A stretch of DNA of 26,011 nt. Origin: Penium margaritaceum (Eukaryota; Streptophyta; Zygnematophyceae; Desmidiales; Peniaceae). Under the pieces are notes generated by a model. The model saw nothing but the letters and a program-made list of their open reading frames with translations. It searched no databases and was not told the origin of the DNA. This document shows, one piece after another, positions 18,657 through 26,011 of the stretch. The stretch is from contig SZWC01006805.1 in the NCBI GenBank assembly GCA_023375785.1, positions 72,049-98,059 on the forward strand, given 5' to 3'. A program made the translations under genes and the position numbers. How positions within the stretch are numbered: the first letter of the stretch is position 1; each line of letters starts with the position of its first letter.

Positions 18657-19880
18657 ATGGGGGGTTGTTTTGGGGGGTGTAAGAAAAGAGGTATGCAACC
18701 ACTCTCATGCAACATACATACAAAACAATGGACCACCCATTGTCCTCCTCCATGTCTCAGTCACATCACAGCACTCACTGTGAACCAACCAGACATGTAT
18801 GACATGAACAACATTCACATGGTCACATTCATGTTGTCACATGTTAGAGTAAAAGCATGGCAATGGAGTTTCAAAAACAAGTGAAGTGTCATTTACACAC
18901 CGTCCTATTCTCAAGCCCACCACCTAACCCCTGTCACCACCTAGTGTTGAAAACTTGCCCCTCCGCATGCCCAAGTGCGGCGCCGGGAGGCGCTGACGAG
19001 CCGCCAGAAAATGGAAACTCCGCTCCGGGGGATCTGGCGACTCGACATTTGCTCGGATCCTAAAATGGAGGACTACCCCTGAAAGTTTACGAGTCGCTGA
19101 ATCCGGTGGAAGTTGTTTCGCTGGAATCGGACAAGTATCGAGGGAGATATGGCTTTCCAAAGTTGGGGTATGCGCAGCGGCTCTGGGAGCCGGCTGCGAC
19201 TCGAAATCCGGTCGATGATCGACCGGACCGAGTAACAAAAATACCATCTGGAGAAAATGCTCCGATAGGCCTGCCGAGGCGTCCGGTGGATGATCCACCT
19301 GATCCGGCGGATCATCCACCAGATCCAGAAGTGCAGGTTGTTACTGAGGGACTTTGCCAAAAACCTGGCTCGGTGTCCAAAACTCGGAAGTACGTTTTGT
19401 TACTCGGGGACAGTCAAAAATCTGACTGCAGGTCCGCGGACAGGTTTCGAACCTCGTCACACCCCATCACCAAACTCGACCCAAAAGTGGGCAGGGTGCG
19501 TGGAAACAGTGCAGGGGACCCCAAAACCACGTGCAATGGGATCTGCGCCTTGGGAAAGGCGCTTCGCACGTGAAGGAAGGCGCCACGGTGTGTGCGCGCC
19601 ATGGAAGCGTTAGGCGTTTCTGTGGTGGGTGAGACCTGCGCTTCGACAAGCATAACTTAGGCTACGCTTGGCCGAATCGCGCACGGTTTGGTGCGTTGGA
19701 GAGCTCATGACTAGCCCTATAAATGATCATGTCCAAAATATAACGCAAAATGACGTTATCCTCTTTGTAAAACTGACTGTCTCAAATCCTCTCCCACATA
19801 GCGTGAGGCGACCAGAAAGCTCACGCTTCATCTCCGAACTTGCCCAAACATGCCGTGTAAATGCTAGACGGCCAGAGCCA
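18657..19880. other. Unannotated stretch
   Basis: No recognisable gene. GGTGGATGATCC (19285-19296) and GGATCATCCACC (19309-19320) form a 12-bp stem with a 12-nt loop. The minus strand near 19445 contains GGTTCGAAACC, which matches a Pol III B-box core, but no convincing A-box or tRNA fold goes with it. The stretch 18950-19660 is GC-rich, with long frames on both strands that I cannot assign. Confidence 0.45.
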
Positions 19881-19911
19881 CGTTGGAACAGAATTTCCAA
19901 CACCTAGCATC

Positions 19912-20541
19912 TCAGCCACTTCCACGCCATCCACCCCTCCCATGCCTAATGCCTTGTCGACCACCCCTCCACCAAACCCCGCCGCCGGTAAGAGGTCCCT
20001 CCCCCGCCACATGCAAGGGTGTCGATGATGACAACAAGGGTGCCGCTCTAGACCCTGCAGTGACAGCAGCTGCAACGGCAGGGGACGCTGCTGTGCCCAC
20101 AAGTGGGCTGGCTGTAGCCGCAGCGGTGGGGATGTCAGTGACGCTACTTGCGTCCTCATCCACCACCTCCAACCGTCGCACCCCAAATCTGGTCCACTCC
20201 AAATCCACCCCCTCCGCCTCCTCCACCTCATCCTCCTCCACCTCCTCTGTGGTCAGAGCAGACCCTGACGCCGCTGCTGCTGCCTCACCAGCTGAGAAAG
20301 TAGCTGCGGCGTCACAGGCTGTGCCACTCATGCTCGCCAAACTGCCGCCAGTTGGCGTCAAAGATGAAGTGGAAGACGCAGCGGCTGCCATGCCTGCCAG
20401 GATCCTCCTGCCCTCCTCTCCGGCCGCATCCATTGCCACCGTGAGCGTGCGGTATCCAGCCAACATGCGCTTGTTCCCGCCGCGAGCGTGCGGTATCCAG
20501 CTCGCACTCCACCATATTCCCATAAAGCTCCCACTCCTTCT
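19912..20541 (-). pseudogene. Possible continuation of the BED-finger protein, acidic/Ala-rich
   Basis: In the same frame as the zinc finger at 20542-20787 but behind a stop (20542-20544), a 203-codon open frame is rich in Ala, Ser, Thr and Glu (TTEEVEEDEVEEAEGVDLEW). Another frame between 20602 and 20312 has a helix-like QGVDKELEKVKKEWELYGN. One of these, with a frame shift, may be the linker that follows BED fingers in hAT transposases. A 17-bp direct repeat (GAGCGTGCGGTATCCAG), spaced about 40 bp apart near 20442-20500, could have caused the shift. The function is unknown and this may be chance. Confidence 0.3.
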
Positions 20542-20787
20542 TCACCTTCTCAAGCTCCTTGTCCACTCCTTGGGTATTGCAACTGCATACTGGTGTGGAC
20601 ACTCCTTTGCATCCACCTTCAAGTGGCTCTTTCCTTTCTTCAAACGACGGTACACTATGCCAAGGATGTGCTCATCCCGGCGTGAACCACTTCCTGTGCC
20701 TGTGCACTTCCAGTCGCAAAGCAAGCATGTGTACGTCCCATTCTCTTCACTGAAGAGGTGGTCAAAGCGGGCAGGGCTTTGCGGCAT
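20542..20787 (-). CDS. BED-like zinc-finger N-terminus, truncated
   Basis: An ATG at 20787 opens an 81-codon frame: RFDHLFSEENGTYTCLLCDW, then KCTGTGSGSRRDEHILG. The C-x2-C pair followed by a His near the end of an R..EH..G motif fits BED or related C2H2 fingers that bind DNA in hAT transposases and domesticated derivatives. An in-frame TAG at 20833-20835 supports a start near 20787. The frame stops at 20542. It is probably the N-terminus of a third hAT-like gene whose catalytic part was not found in the window. Confidence 0.5.
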   Translation of the reverse strand: MPQSPARFDHLFSEENGTYTCLLCDWKCTGTGSGSRRDEHILGIVYRRLKKGKSHLKVDAKECPHQYAVAIPKEWTRSLRR

Positions 20788-20880
20788 CTTTCTTGCTGCT
20801 GCCAGCTGCTGTTGCCTGTTGCAGTTCCTGCTCTAACTGCACCTGCTGTGGCTGCGCCTGATCTTACTGCGCCTCCTGTG

Positions 20881-21050
20881 GATGCGCCTGCTCTTGCTGC
20901 ACCTGCTGGCGCTGCTGCTGCTTCTGCCCCTGCCGCTGCTGCTGCGCCTGCTGGTGCTGCTGCTGCTTCTGCCCCTGCCGCTGCTGCTGCGCCTGCTGGT
21001 GCTGCTGTGTCTGCTGCGCCTGCCACTGCAGCCGCCACTGCAGCTGATTT
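20881..21050. repeat. GCTGCTGC-rich minisatellite with two perfect 45-bp units
   Basis: Positions 20911-20955 and 20956-21000 are identical 45-bp copies (each starts GCTGCTGCTGCTTCTGCCCC). Because 45 is a multiple of three, all frames stay open; on the minus strand they give Ala/Gly-rich 15-residue repeats. Flanking DNA has weaker GCN repeats. A G-run/C-run pair follows at 21114-21136. Confidence 0.93.
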
Positions 21051-21274
21051 TACACCTGCTGCAGATGCAGGTGGCCGCCGTACCAGCAAAAATGGGAGGC
21101 CGCTCCCCCAAGAGGGGGCCCCCCCCCCCCCCCCCAGTGTGACCGAAACAGGACTCCCTGAGACATGAAGGGGAGTGATACGAGGCTCAACTGGTGCGAT
21201 GCCCCTTTGGGGATAGAAAAAGAGCTACTTTCTCCAAAAGAGGCATGCAATCATCTGATCAGATCCACTTTGAG

Positions 21275-21535
21275 ATTATGACCTTGGTGTGTTCCGGCAA
21301 GGATCTGAGCTCCCACATGTCCTTGCGATGGATGCCAACTCTGACTTCGTGGTGGTATCTCCGCTCAAGTCACGCAAATGCCTCTAGCATGATCATTGGC
21401 TCTGGAAATGTAGCCAGCGTGTACCGTGCCATGCCAATCCATCGGCTGGTGCCAGCATCAAAGTGCTCCTCTGCTCTCTGCACCCTTGAGCTATAGTGCA
21501 CCAATTTTGGTGACGGCACGTCTTTGCACTGCTTT
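21275..21535 (-). pseudogene. Unrecognised decayed coding-like frame
   Basis: On the minus strand one frame reads VQRAEEHFDAGTSRWIGMAR and FPEPMIMLEAFA, then, after a single TGA, LERRYHHEVRVGIHRKDMWE and LPEHTKVIISKWI. The composition looks like real protein, unlike the surrounding repeats. I do not recognise the family. It lies upstream (in minus-strand order) of the BED-like finger and could belong to another mobile element. Confidence 0.35.
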
Positions 21536-21599
21536 CAACTCTGTGCTCCCAGGCAACTTAGACGTAGACGTCGCAATGCTAGTGGGAAAGTCAAGTCGT

Positions 21600-22139
21600 G
21601 GATGTTGATCTCTGTACGAACCTCATCGATTGTGCTATACCGACAGGCACTCTACGACACCACGCATTATGCGTTTGAAAATCGGCGGCAGGTCGTGCGA
21701 GCGAGCTGTTGTCTTTTTTTTGGCTCTGGGAAAATAACGGGTCCCCTTATTTCAAATGAAGCGCTACGCTATCTACCAGCTAAAGTTTTGTTGTTCGCAT
21801 CTCGGGCGTTGAATAGCGGCATTTGCACCTCATACCCCAAAAATACCTTGAGATTGTCAAAACAAAAATAACTTTCGGGAAATCCCACTCTTAACATTCG
21901 GGGGTTGTGAGTTTTATTGAGGTTCGGGCACCTCCGAGGCTCCGTGGTAGCGGGGCCTAGGAGGTTCCCTCTTAATAGAGGGAGAGTTTAGTCTCACAAA
22001 CTTTTCACACGTAGTTTTGGTGGAAGTTCAAAGTGACCAGATATCCGGTGAAATAGTGCGAGTCAACGGTATATGGGTCGTCTTCGGAGTCGGGTATGGC
22101 GTCGCGCAAAAGCGCCCTTTTTGGTCATTTCTTCGCCGG
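21600..22139. other. Unannotated stretch
   Basis: No gene recognised. A small hairpin CCCTCT-TAAT-AGAGGG lies near 21968-21983. Frames are short. Confidence 0.45.
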
Positions 22140-22520
22140 CTAATTCCTAGATCGCCCCCTTTTTTGGCGGACAATGTCTGAGACGCCCCCATTCTGAGAA
22201 AAAATAGATAGGTCACCCCAATTCGAAAAACACCTGCCTAGGTCACCTCCATTTTTATTAGTTTCCCAACTTTCCCCCATTATGAGAATTGTGGCTACGT
22301 CGCCCCCATTAATCGGGGCGACCTAGCCAGAATTATCTAAAAGTGGCGGAAATACGTCGATAATATTTCATCCTTACGGGGCGTCCTAGCCATAATTCCT
22401 GGAGCACCAAAATTGGGGGCCACCTGACTATAACTTTCCGGAATGGGGGCGACCTAGTAATTTTTATCAGAATGGGGGCATCTCAGACATGGTGGAGCTA
22501 GAATGGGGGCGACTTAGAAA
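22140..22520. repeat. Inverted array of ~30-bp units (large foldback)
   Basis: The left half carries the word GTCGCCCCCATT or variants at about 22151, 22181, 22211, 22241, 22268 and 22298, a spacing near 30 bp. The right half carries its reverse complement AATGGGGGCGAC at about 22315, 22378, 22413, 22443, 22472 and 22503. The centre is GTCGCCCC, a short loop, then GGGGCGAC near 22299-22322. Secondary words also mirror each other (ATGTCTGAGA on the left, TCTCAGACAT on the right). The whole could fold into a hairpin with arms near 180-200 bp. Confidence 0.9.
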
Positions 22521-22529
22521 GTCGCCCTT

Positions 22530-23480
22530 TCTTCGCAGCCGTCCTTATTTTTTGGGTTACGTAGTAACCTATTGTTATCGGTTCGTGGACCTGTTTTGGG
22601 AACGTCCGCCAACCTGCAATCTGTGAACAGTACTTTGTTTCCAGATAGGACATACGAAATAACACAAGAATATTCGACAGGGTCGAATTTTAACGACGTA
22701 CTAGCTTTGGTTCTCTCACACGCTCCGGACTGGTCAACGAGACGAGCTCACTTGATCACATCACTCTCCGGACGCGAGAGGAACTAGCCAGGAACTAGCT
22801 GCCACAGCTCCAAGACAGCTGAGCCTTCATACCCGGATCCAAGTTAGACTACACCAAAATTAAATTATTGAATAAATGTGATTGAGAAAAAAAAATATTT
22901 TGAAACATTATTTAACTTTAAAATTACTTTGTGATCAAGTATTCACATTCTTTCAAAAAAAATTGTCACAAACGTAATCACAACAAATCATTGTCCTTAG
23001 ATGGTTGGACCATGTGAATTTAAAGAGAATACTACTTAGAATGAACAGATAAAATACAAATTACTCTCATTTATTTTTTAAGGTTCATCGATGAATGCAT
23101 GTATATGTACAGAGACGTGAACACATGTATGGATAAAATAAATGTGTGGAACATGGTCCATGGAACAAATACATGTGTGAATACAGAAATTTTAACGAAT
23201 ATTTATTTCAAAATTTTGATTTACACATGTGATTCCATGAAATCTTTCCTAGAGGTCACATTTGAATGGACTTTGAGAAAAATACAAGCACATTCACTAC
23301 ATTAAACAAAACAAACACATTAGAAATATAGTTCAGATGAAATGGATTATTTGCATTCTGTTTGCCCTGCTTTTTTCTTCAAAAATCTTTCGGTTTCACT
23401 TATAGCCAACGTTGCGAAGGTTACTACGTAACCCTGTGCACCTTAGTGCAACATTGCATCCTTGTTGTTGTCTCCTCCGT
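22530..23480. other. AT-rich non-coding stretch
   Basis: From about 22850 to 23350 the DNA is AT-rich with ACATGTATG and ACATGTGTG words. No domain is recognised in the short frames. Confidence 0.5.
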
Positions 23481-23689
23481 ACCCTCCAGCCTCCAACGCC
23501 GCACCACGTTGCCGTCAGACGTCCTCAACGCGCCATGGCTGCCGTGCCGGAGTCCGGCGGTTCTGGACCGCAGCCTTACTTGCAAAGAGCAACGGAGGGG
23601 CACTTGCAGGCAGTGGAGGTCGAGGCGGCTGTAGAGAGGGCTGGTGTGTGTGCACGGTACGGTGGCTGTGACACGTCGTATGCCTGCCT

Positions 23690-23860
23690 CTGCCTCTGCA
23701 GCAGCAGCGGTAGTGGCAGTGGCAGCAGCGTCTAGGATCACGGCGGTAATGCTGCCAGCATGGCCAAAATGAGCAGCAGCAGTAGCGGCAGAAGCGGCAG
23801 CGGCAGCAGCAGTCGAGGCGGCGGCGGCAGCGGCAGCGGCAACACTTGTGGAGGACATGG
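23690..23860. repeat. GCA/GCG trinucleotide-rich tract
   Basis: Imperfect CAG, CGG and AGC triplets fill this stretch. They give long Ala, Ser/Gly or Arg/Cys frames on both strands that I regard as repeat artefacts. Confidence 0.85.
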
Positions 23861-24259
23861 TGGCATTGATGGAAATGCTTGTGTAGTGGACATGAGCAGC
23901 AGCAGAAGAAAAAGCAACACCAGTGATAGAAGTAGCACCAGATCCGGAGAGAGCCCCGTTCGCGGCAGTGGCGGCAGGCAAGAGTGGTGGGTTTAGGAGG
24001 CAGAAGCAGTGCAAGAGAGAGCAACACTTTGACAACAGCACAGATGCACCCCTCCCTTCCACCCTTCAAGATGACGGCTTTCTGCAAAGTGGTTGGTCGG
24101 AGGTGGGGTGCAGGGGAGGAGGGGTGGATGTGGAAACAGGTGGGCATTAGCCAACCGACCATCGCTTCTGTGTGGGAAAGAGAGTGAACGAGTTGGCAAA
24201 CGCACGAGTCAGTGAGCAGACGAGATGGCGAGTGGACACGCAGTTTTGGCTGTCAGCTT

Positions 24260-24510
24260 AATCTGGCAGGTGTGGTGCGGTGCCATGTGGTGTGGTGCTG
24301 AGGGCTGTGGTGGGTTCTGGTGCTTCGCTGTAGGGCTTGCAGAGCAGTGCATTGTGCAAGTTGCGGTGGTGCGGTACGTTGGGTAGGAGCGCTGTGAGGT
24401 GTGGGGAAACTGCGGTGAGGTGGGGTGTGGTGCAGTGCAGTGTGGAGTGGTGTGGTGCAGTGTGATGTGGTTCAGTAAGGCATGGAGCAGTATGGTGCGA
24501 TGGGATGTGA
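24260..24510. repeat. Degenerate GTGNG pentamer-like repeat
   Basis: Words GTGGTGCGGTG, TGTGGTGCAG and GTGTGGAGTG recur with roughly 5-bp periodicity. The His/Pro/Thr-rich minus-strand frames come from this repeat. Confidence 0.75.
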
Positions 24511-24564
24511 CAGAAATGAACTGCATAGGATGTAGGGCTCTGTGCCAACTGTTAGCATGGTCTG

Positions 24565-24778
24565 CGTGTGTCAAAGTGTTGTTGTTCCAGAGGTTTGTTC
24601 CTACCCTCTATAACTGCACTGTGATGACCCCTCTGCTTGCCTCTTTTCCGTCGGCCTTGTCGTTGGCATTTCACTGTCGTCGTCGTTGTCGTCGTCATCG
24701 TCGCCGTCATCATCGTCGTCGTCGTTGCCGTTGTCCTTGTCGTCATTGTCCTCGTTGTCGTCGTCGTCATCGTTGTCA

Positions 24779-24816
<38 letters not shown>

Positions 24817-25320
24817 GTCGTCATCTTCGTTGCCTTCGTCATCGTCGTTGCCATCATCGTCGTTGTCGTCGTCGTCTTTGTTGTCGTCGTCGTCGCCATC
24901 GTTGTCGTCATTGTTGTAATCTTCATCATCGGCGTCATCTTTTTCAGTGCCATAGTTGCCATCGTCTTTGTTGTCGTCGTCGCTGTCATGGTTGCTGCTG
25001 CTGCCGCCGCCACCACCGCCCCCGCCGCCGCCGCCGCCGCCCCCGCCGCCGCCGCCGCCGCCCCCGCCGCCGCCACCCCCGCCGCCGCCGTCCCCGCCAC
25101 CGCCGCTGCTGCTGCCACCTCCGCCGCTGCCGCTGCCGCCCCCGCCACCTTCTTCATTGTGGTCGTCTTCATTGTCGTCGTCGCCGTCGTCTGTCCTCCT
25201 GTGGCCATCTGTTTTTGGGTTTGACAGGCGCAGTGCATAGCAGCCTCAGCATCACATGTCAACACCACTGCACGGTCCCAATGTTGCCGCAGGAGGCAGG
25301 ACTCGCTTGAGCAGCAGCAG
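24565..25320. repeat. Direct duplication, copy A (expanded)
   Basis: The left flank (GTGTCAAAGT.TTGT..TTCCAG, CCCCTCTGCTTGCCTCTTT) and the right flank (TGTCCTCCTGT, CATAGCAGCCTCAGCAT, AACACCACTG) match copy B at 25600-25800. In copy A about 500 bp of trinucleotide repeat separates the flanks. Confidence 0.82.
24670..25190. repeat. Trinucleotide microsatellite: GTC/GTT, then CCG, then GTC again
   Basis: GTC-type triplets run from about 24670 to 24990, CCG triplets with CCC interruptions from about 25000 to 25150, then GTC triplets return. The triplet phase is largely kept, so Val/Ala, Ser/Leu and Thr/Met frames stay open for over 190 codons. No coding role is implied. Confidence 0.95.
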
Positions 25321-25408
25321 CAGTCAGCGCTTTGTCTGGAGCTGGGAAGGCGGTGTCATTGAAGACAGGATGCGCATGCTTTGGTTGGACCTGCCCTTGT
25401 GGCATGAC

Positions 25409-25410
<2 letters not shown>

Positions 25411-25468
<58 letters not shown>
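25411..25468. repeat. (GT)n microsatellite
   Basis: About 28 uninterrupted GT dinucleotides between the two copies of the direct duplication. Confidence 0.97.
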
Positions 25469-25471
<3 letters not shown>

Positions 25472-25599
25472 TGCTTGAGTGGTGAAGCGGTATTGGGGGT
25501 TGGGGGGGATGCGGTGCTGTTCAGTCTTGGTGGGGGATACATTGCCGTGTGTTAGGGTGGAAGGAGGAGAATGGCATCAAGTTGTGATGCACTGTCTGG

Positions 25600-25810
25600 T
25601 GTCAAAGTATTGTGGTTGCAGCGGTGTTTTCCAACCCAATCTGAATGTGGCGCAATGTCTCCTCTGATTGCCTCTTTGCCATCGCCGTCGTGGTTTTGGT
25701 AGGTGGCGTCGCAGTCAGTTTGTCCTCCTGTCTCCATTTGTTTTGGTAGGTGGAGTCCATAGCAGCCTCAGCATAAAATCTTAACACCACTGTATGGTTC
25801 TGAATTTGTT
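25600..25810. repeat. Direct duplication, copy B (compact)
   Basis: It carries the same flanks as copy A, but only about 40 bp (CATCGCCGTCGTGG… GTGGCGTCGCAG) lie where copy A has the long trinucleotide array. A short internal repeat TTTTGGTAGGTGG occurs twice (about 25694 and 25741). Confidence 0.8.
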
Positions 25811-25867
25811 GCGACTGCCTGCTTGCAGCAAGAAACCGGTGCAGACTACTGTGGCTGTGGCAGTCGC

Positions 25868-25955
25868 GGACAGCTACAGCAGCAGCAGCAGCAGCGCGGT
25901 AGCTGCAGCTGCAGTGGCAGCAGCAACAGATGCAGCAGCAGACACTGCTTGTTCT
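25868..25955. repeat. CAG-rich tract
   Basis: Imperfect CAG/GCA triplets, including a run of five near 25879-25893. Confidence 0.85.
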
Positions 25956-26011
25956 GGAGGTGGACAAGGCGGCGTACAAATATGCTACGTGCATGGTACA
26001 GTTTTGAGCTG

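Noticed and set aside
19430..19470. Pol III B-box-like GGTTCGAAACC on the minus strand, possible tRNA or SINE
   Set aside because: No A-box at a suitable distance, and the arms around the motif do not form a T-arm; too weak to call.
19883..20836. A 317-codon plus-strand frame, Ala/Ser/Pro-rich
   Set aside because: The minus strand carries a recognisable zinc finger across the same DNA; the plus frame has only low-complexity composition.
23424..24162. Overlapping Ala/Thr-rich and Cys/Arg-rich frames over 200 codons
   Set aside because: Explained by imperfect GCA/GCG triplets; no domain and no splice context.
24399..25310. A 303-codon Arg/His/Cys-rich frame and overlapping Val/Ala, Thr/Met and Pro frames
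   Set aside because: All follow from the GTC/CCG trinucleotide array; several frames on both strands are open at once.

Overview
This is a eukaryotic nuclear window from the green plant lineage. It holds no intact, confidently annotatable gene. It is a graveyard of mobile elements, decayed gene copies and simple-sequence DNA. Three segments carry a 72-bp leucine-rich-repeat exon of the plant receptor type with splice-site-like borders. There are at least two unrelated hAT transposase pseudogenes and a Ty3/gypsy RNase H fragment. A decayed elongation factor 3 (eEF3)-like sequence is also present; eEF3 is known from fungi and several algae and protists but not from land plants. Together with the many long C/G, CT and trinucleotide tracts, this suggests an alga of the streptophyte line (something like a charophyte) more than a flowering plant. 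That assignment is an inference and is modestly supported.

Layout: 1-2060 has a CT microsatellite and no recognisable gene. 2061-2545 is a 154-bp tandem repeat. 2640-4161 is a BED-finger hAT transposase pseudogene on the minus strand, with its 3' part flipped to plus and an assembly duplication around a single N. 4300-4625 holds palindromic ATCCGGAT-type repeats. 4905-6452 is LRR segment copy 1, split by a 289-bp hAT-like MITE. 6452-8035 is simple and short-period repeat DNA. 8034-9690 is a second, nearly full-length hAT transposase pseudogene on the minus strand. 10440-11115 is LRR segment copy 2. 11720-12170 is a gypsy RNase H remnant, joined on the same strand to the eEF3-like pseudogene (about 12300-13975). 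That pseudogene is interrupted by a 511-bp hAT-type MITE with an exact 8-bp target duplication. 13983-14267 is a second single-N assembly duplication. 14505-15775 is LRR segment copy 3, the best preserved. 15800-19900 is mostly non-coding, purine-rich and hairpin-bearing. 20542-21089 holds a BED-like zinc finger and an Ala/Gly repeat region (minus). 21275-21535 is an unrecognised decayed frame. 22140-22520 is a striking inverted array of about 30-bp units. 23690 to the end is microsatellite-rich, including a direct duplication in which one copy gained about 500 bp of trinucleotide repeat.

The elements do not form a working pathway. They record successive insertions: MITEs with hAT-like ends sit inside older decayed gene copies, and hAT transposase relics lie nearby as possible past sources of mobility. 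The most interesting pattern is a set of short blocks whose interiors consist of element-specific, self-complementary short motifs. Two of these blocks have hAT-like termini and 8-bp target duplications.
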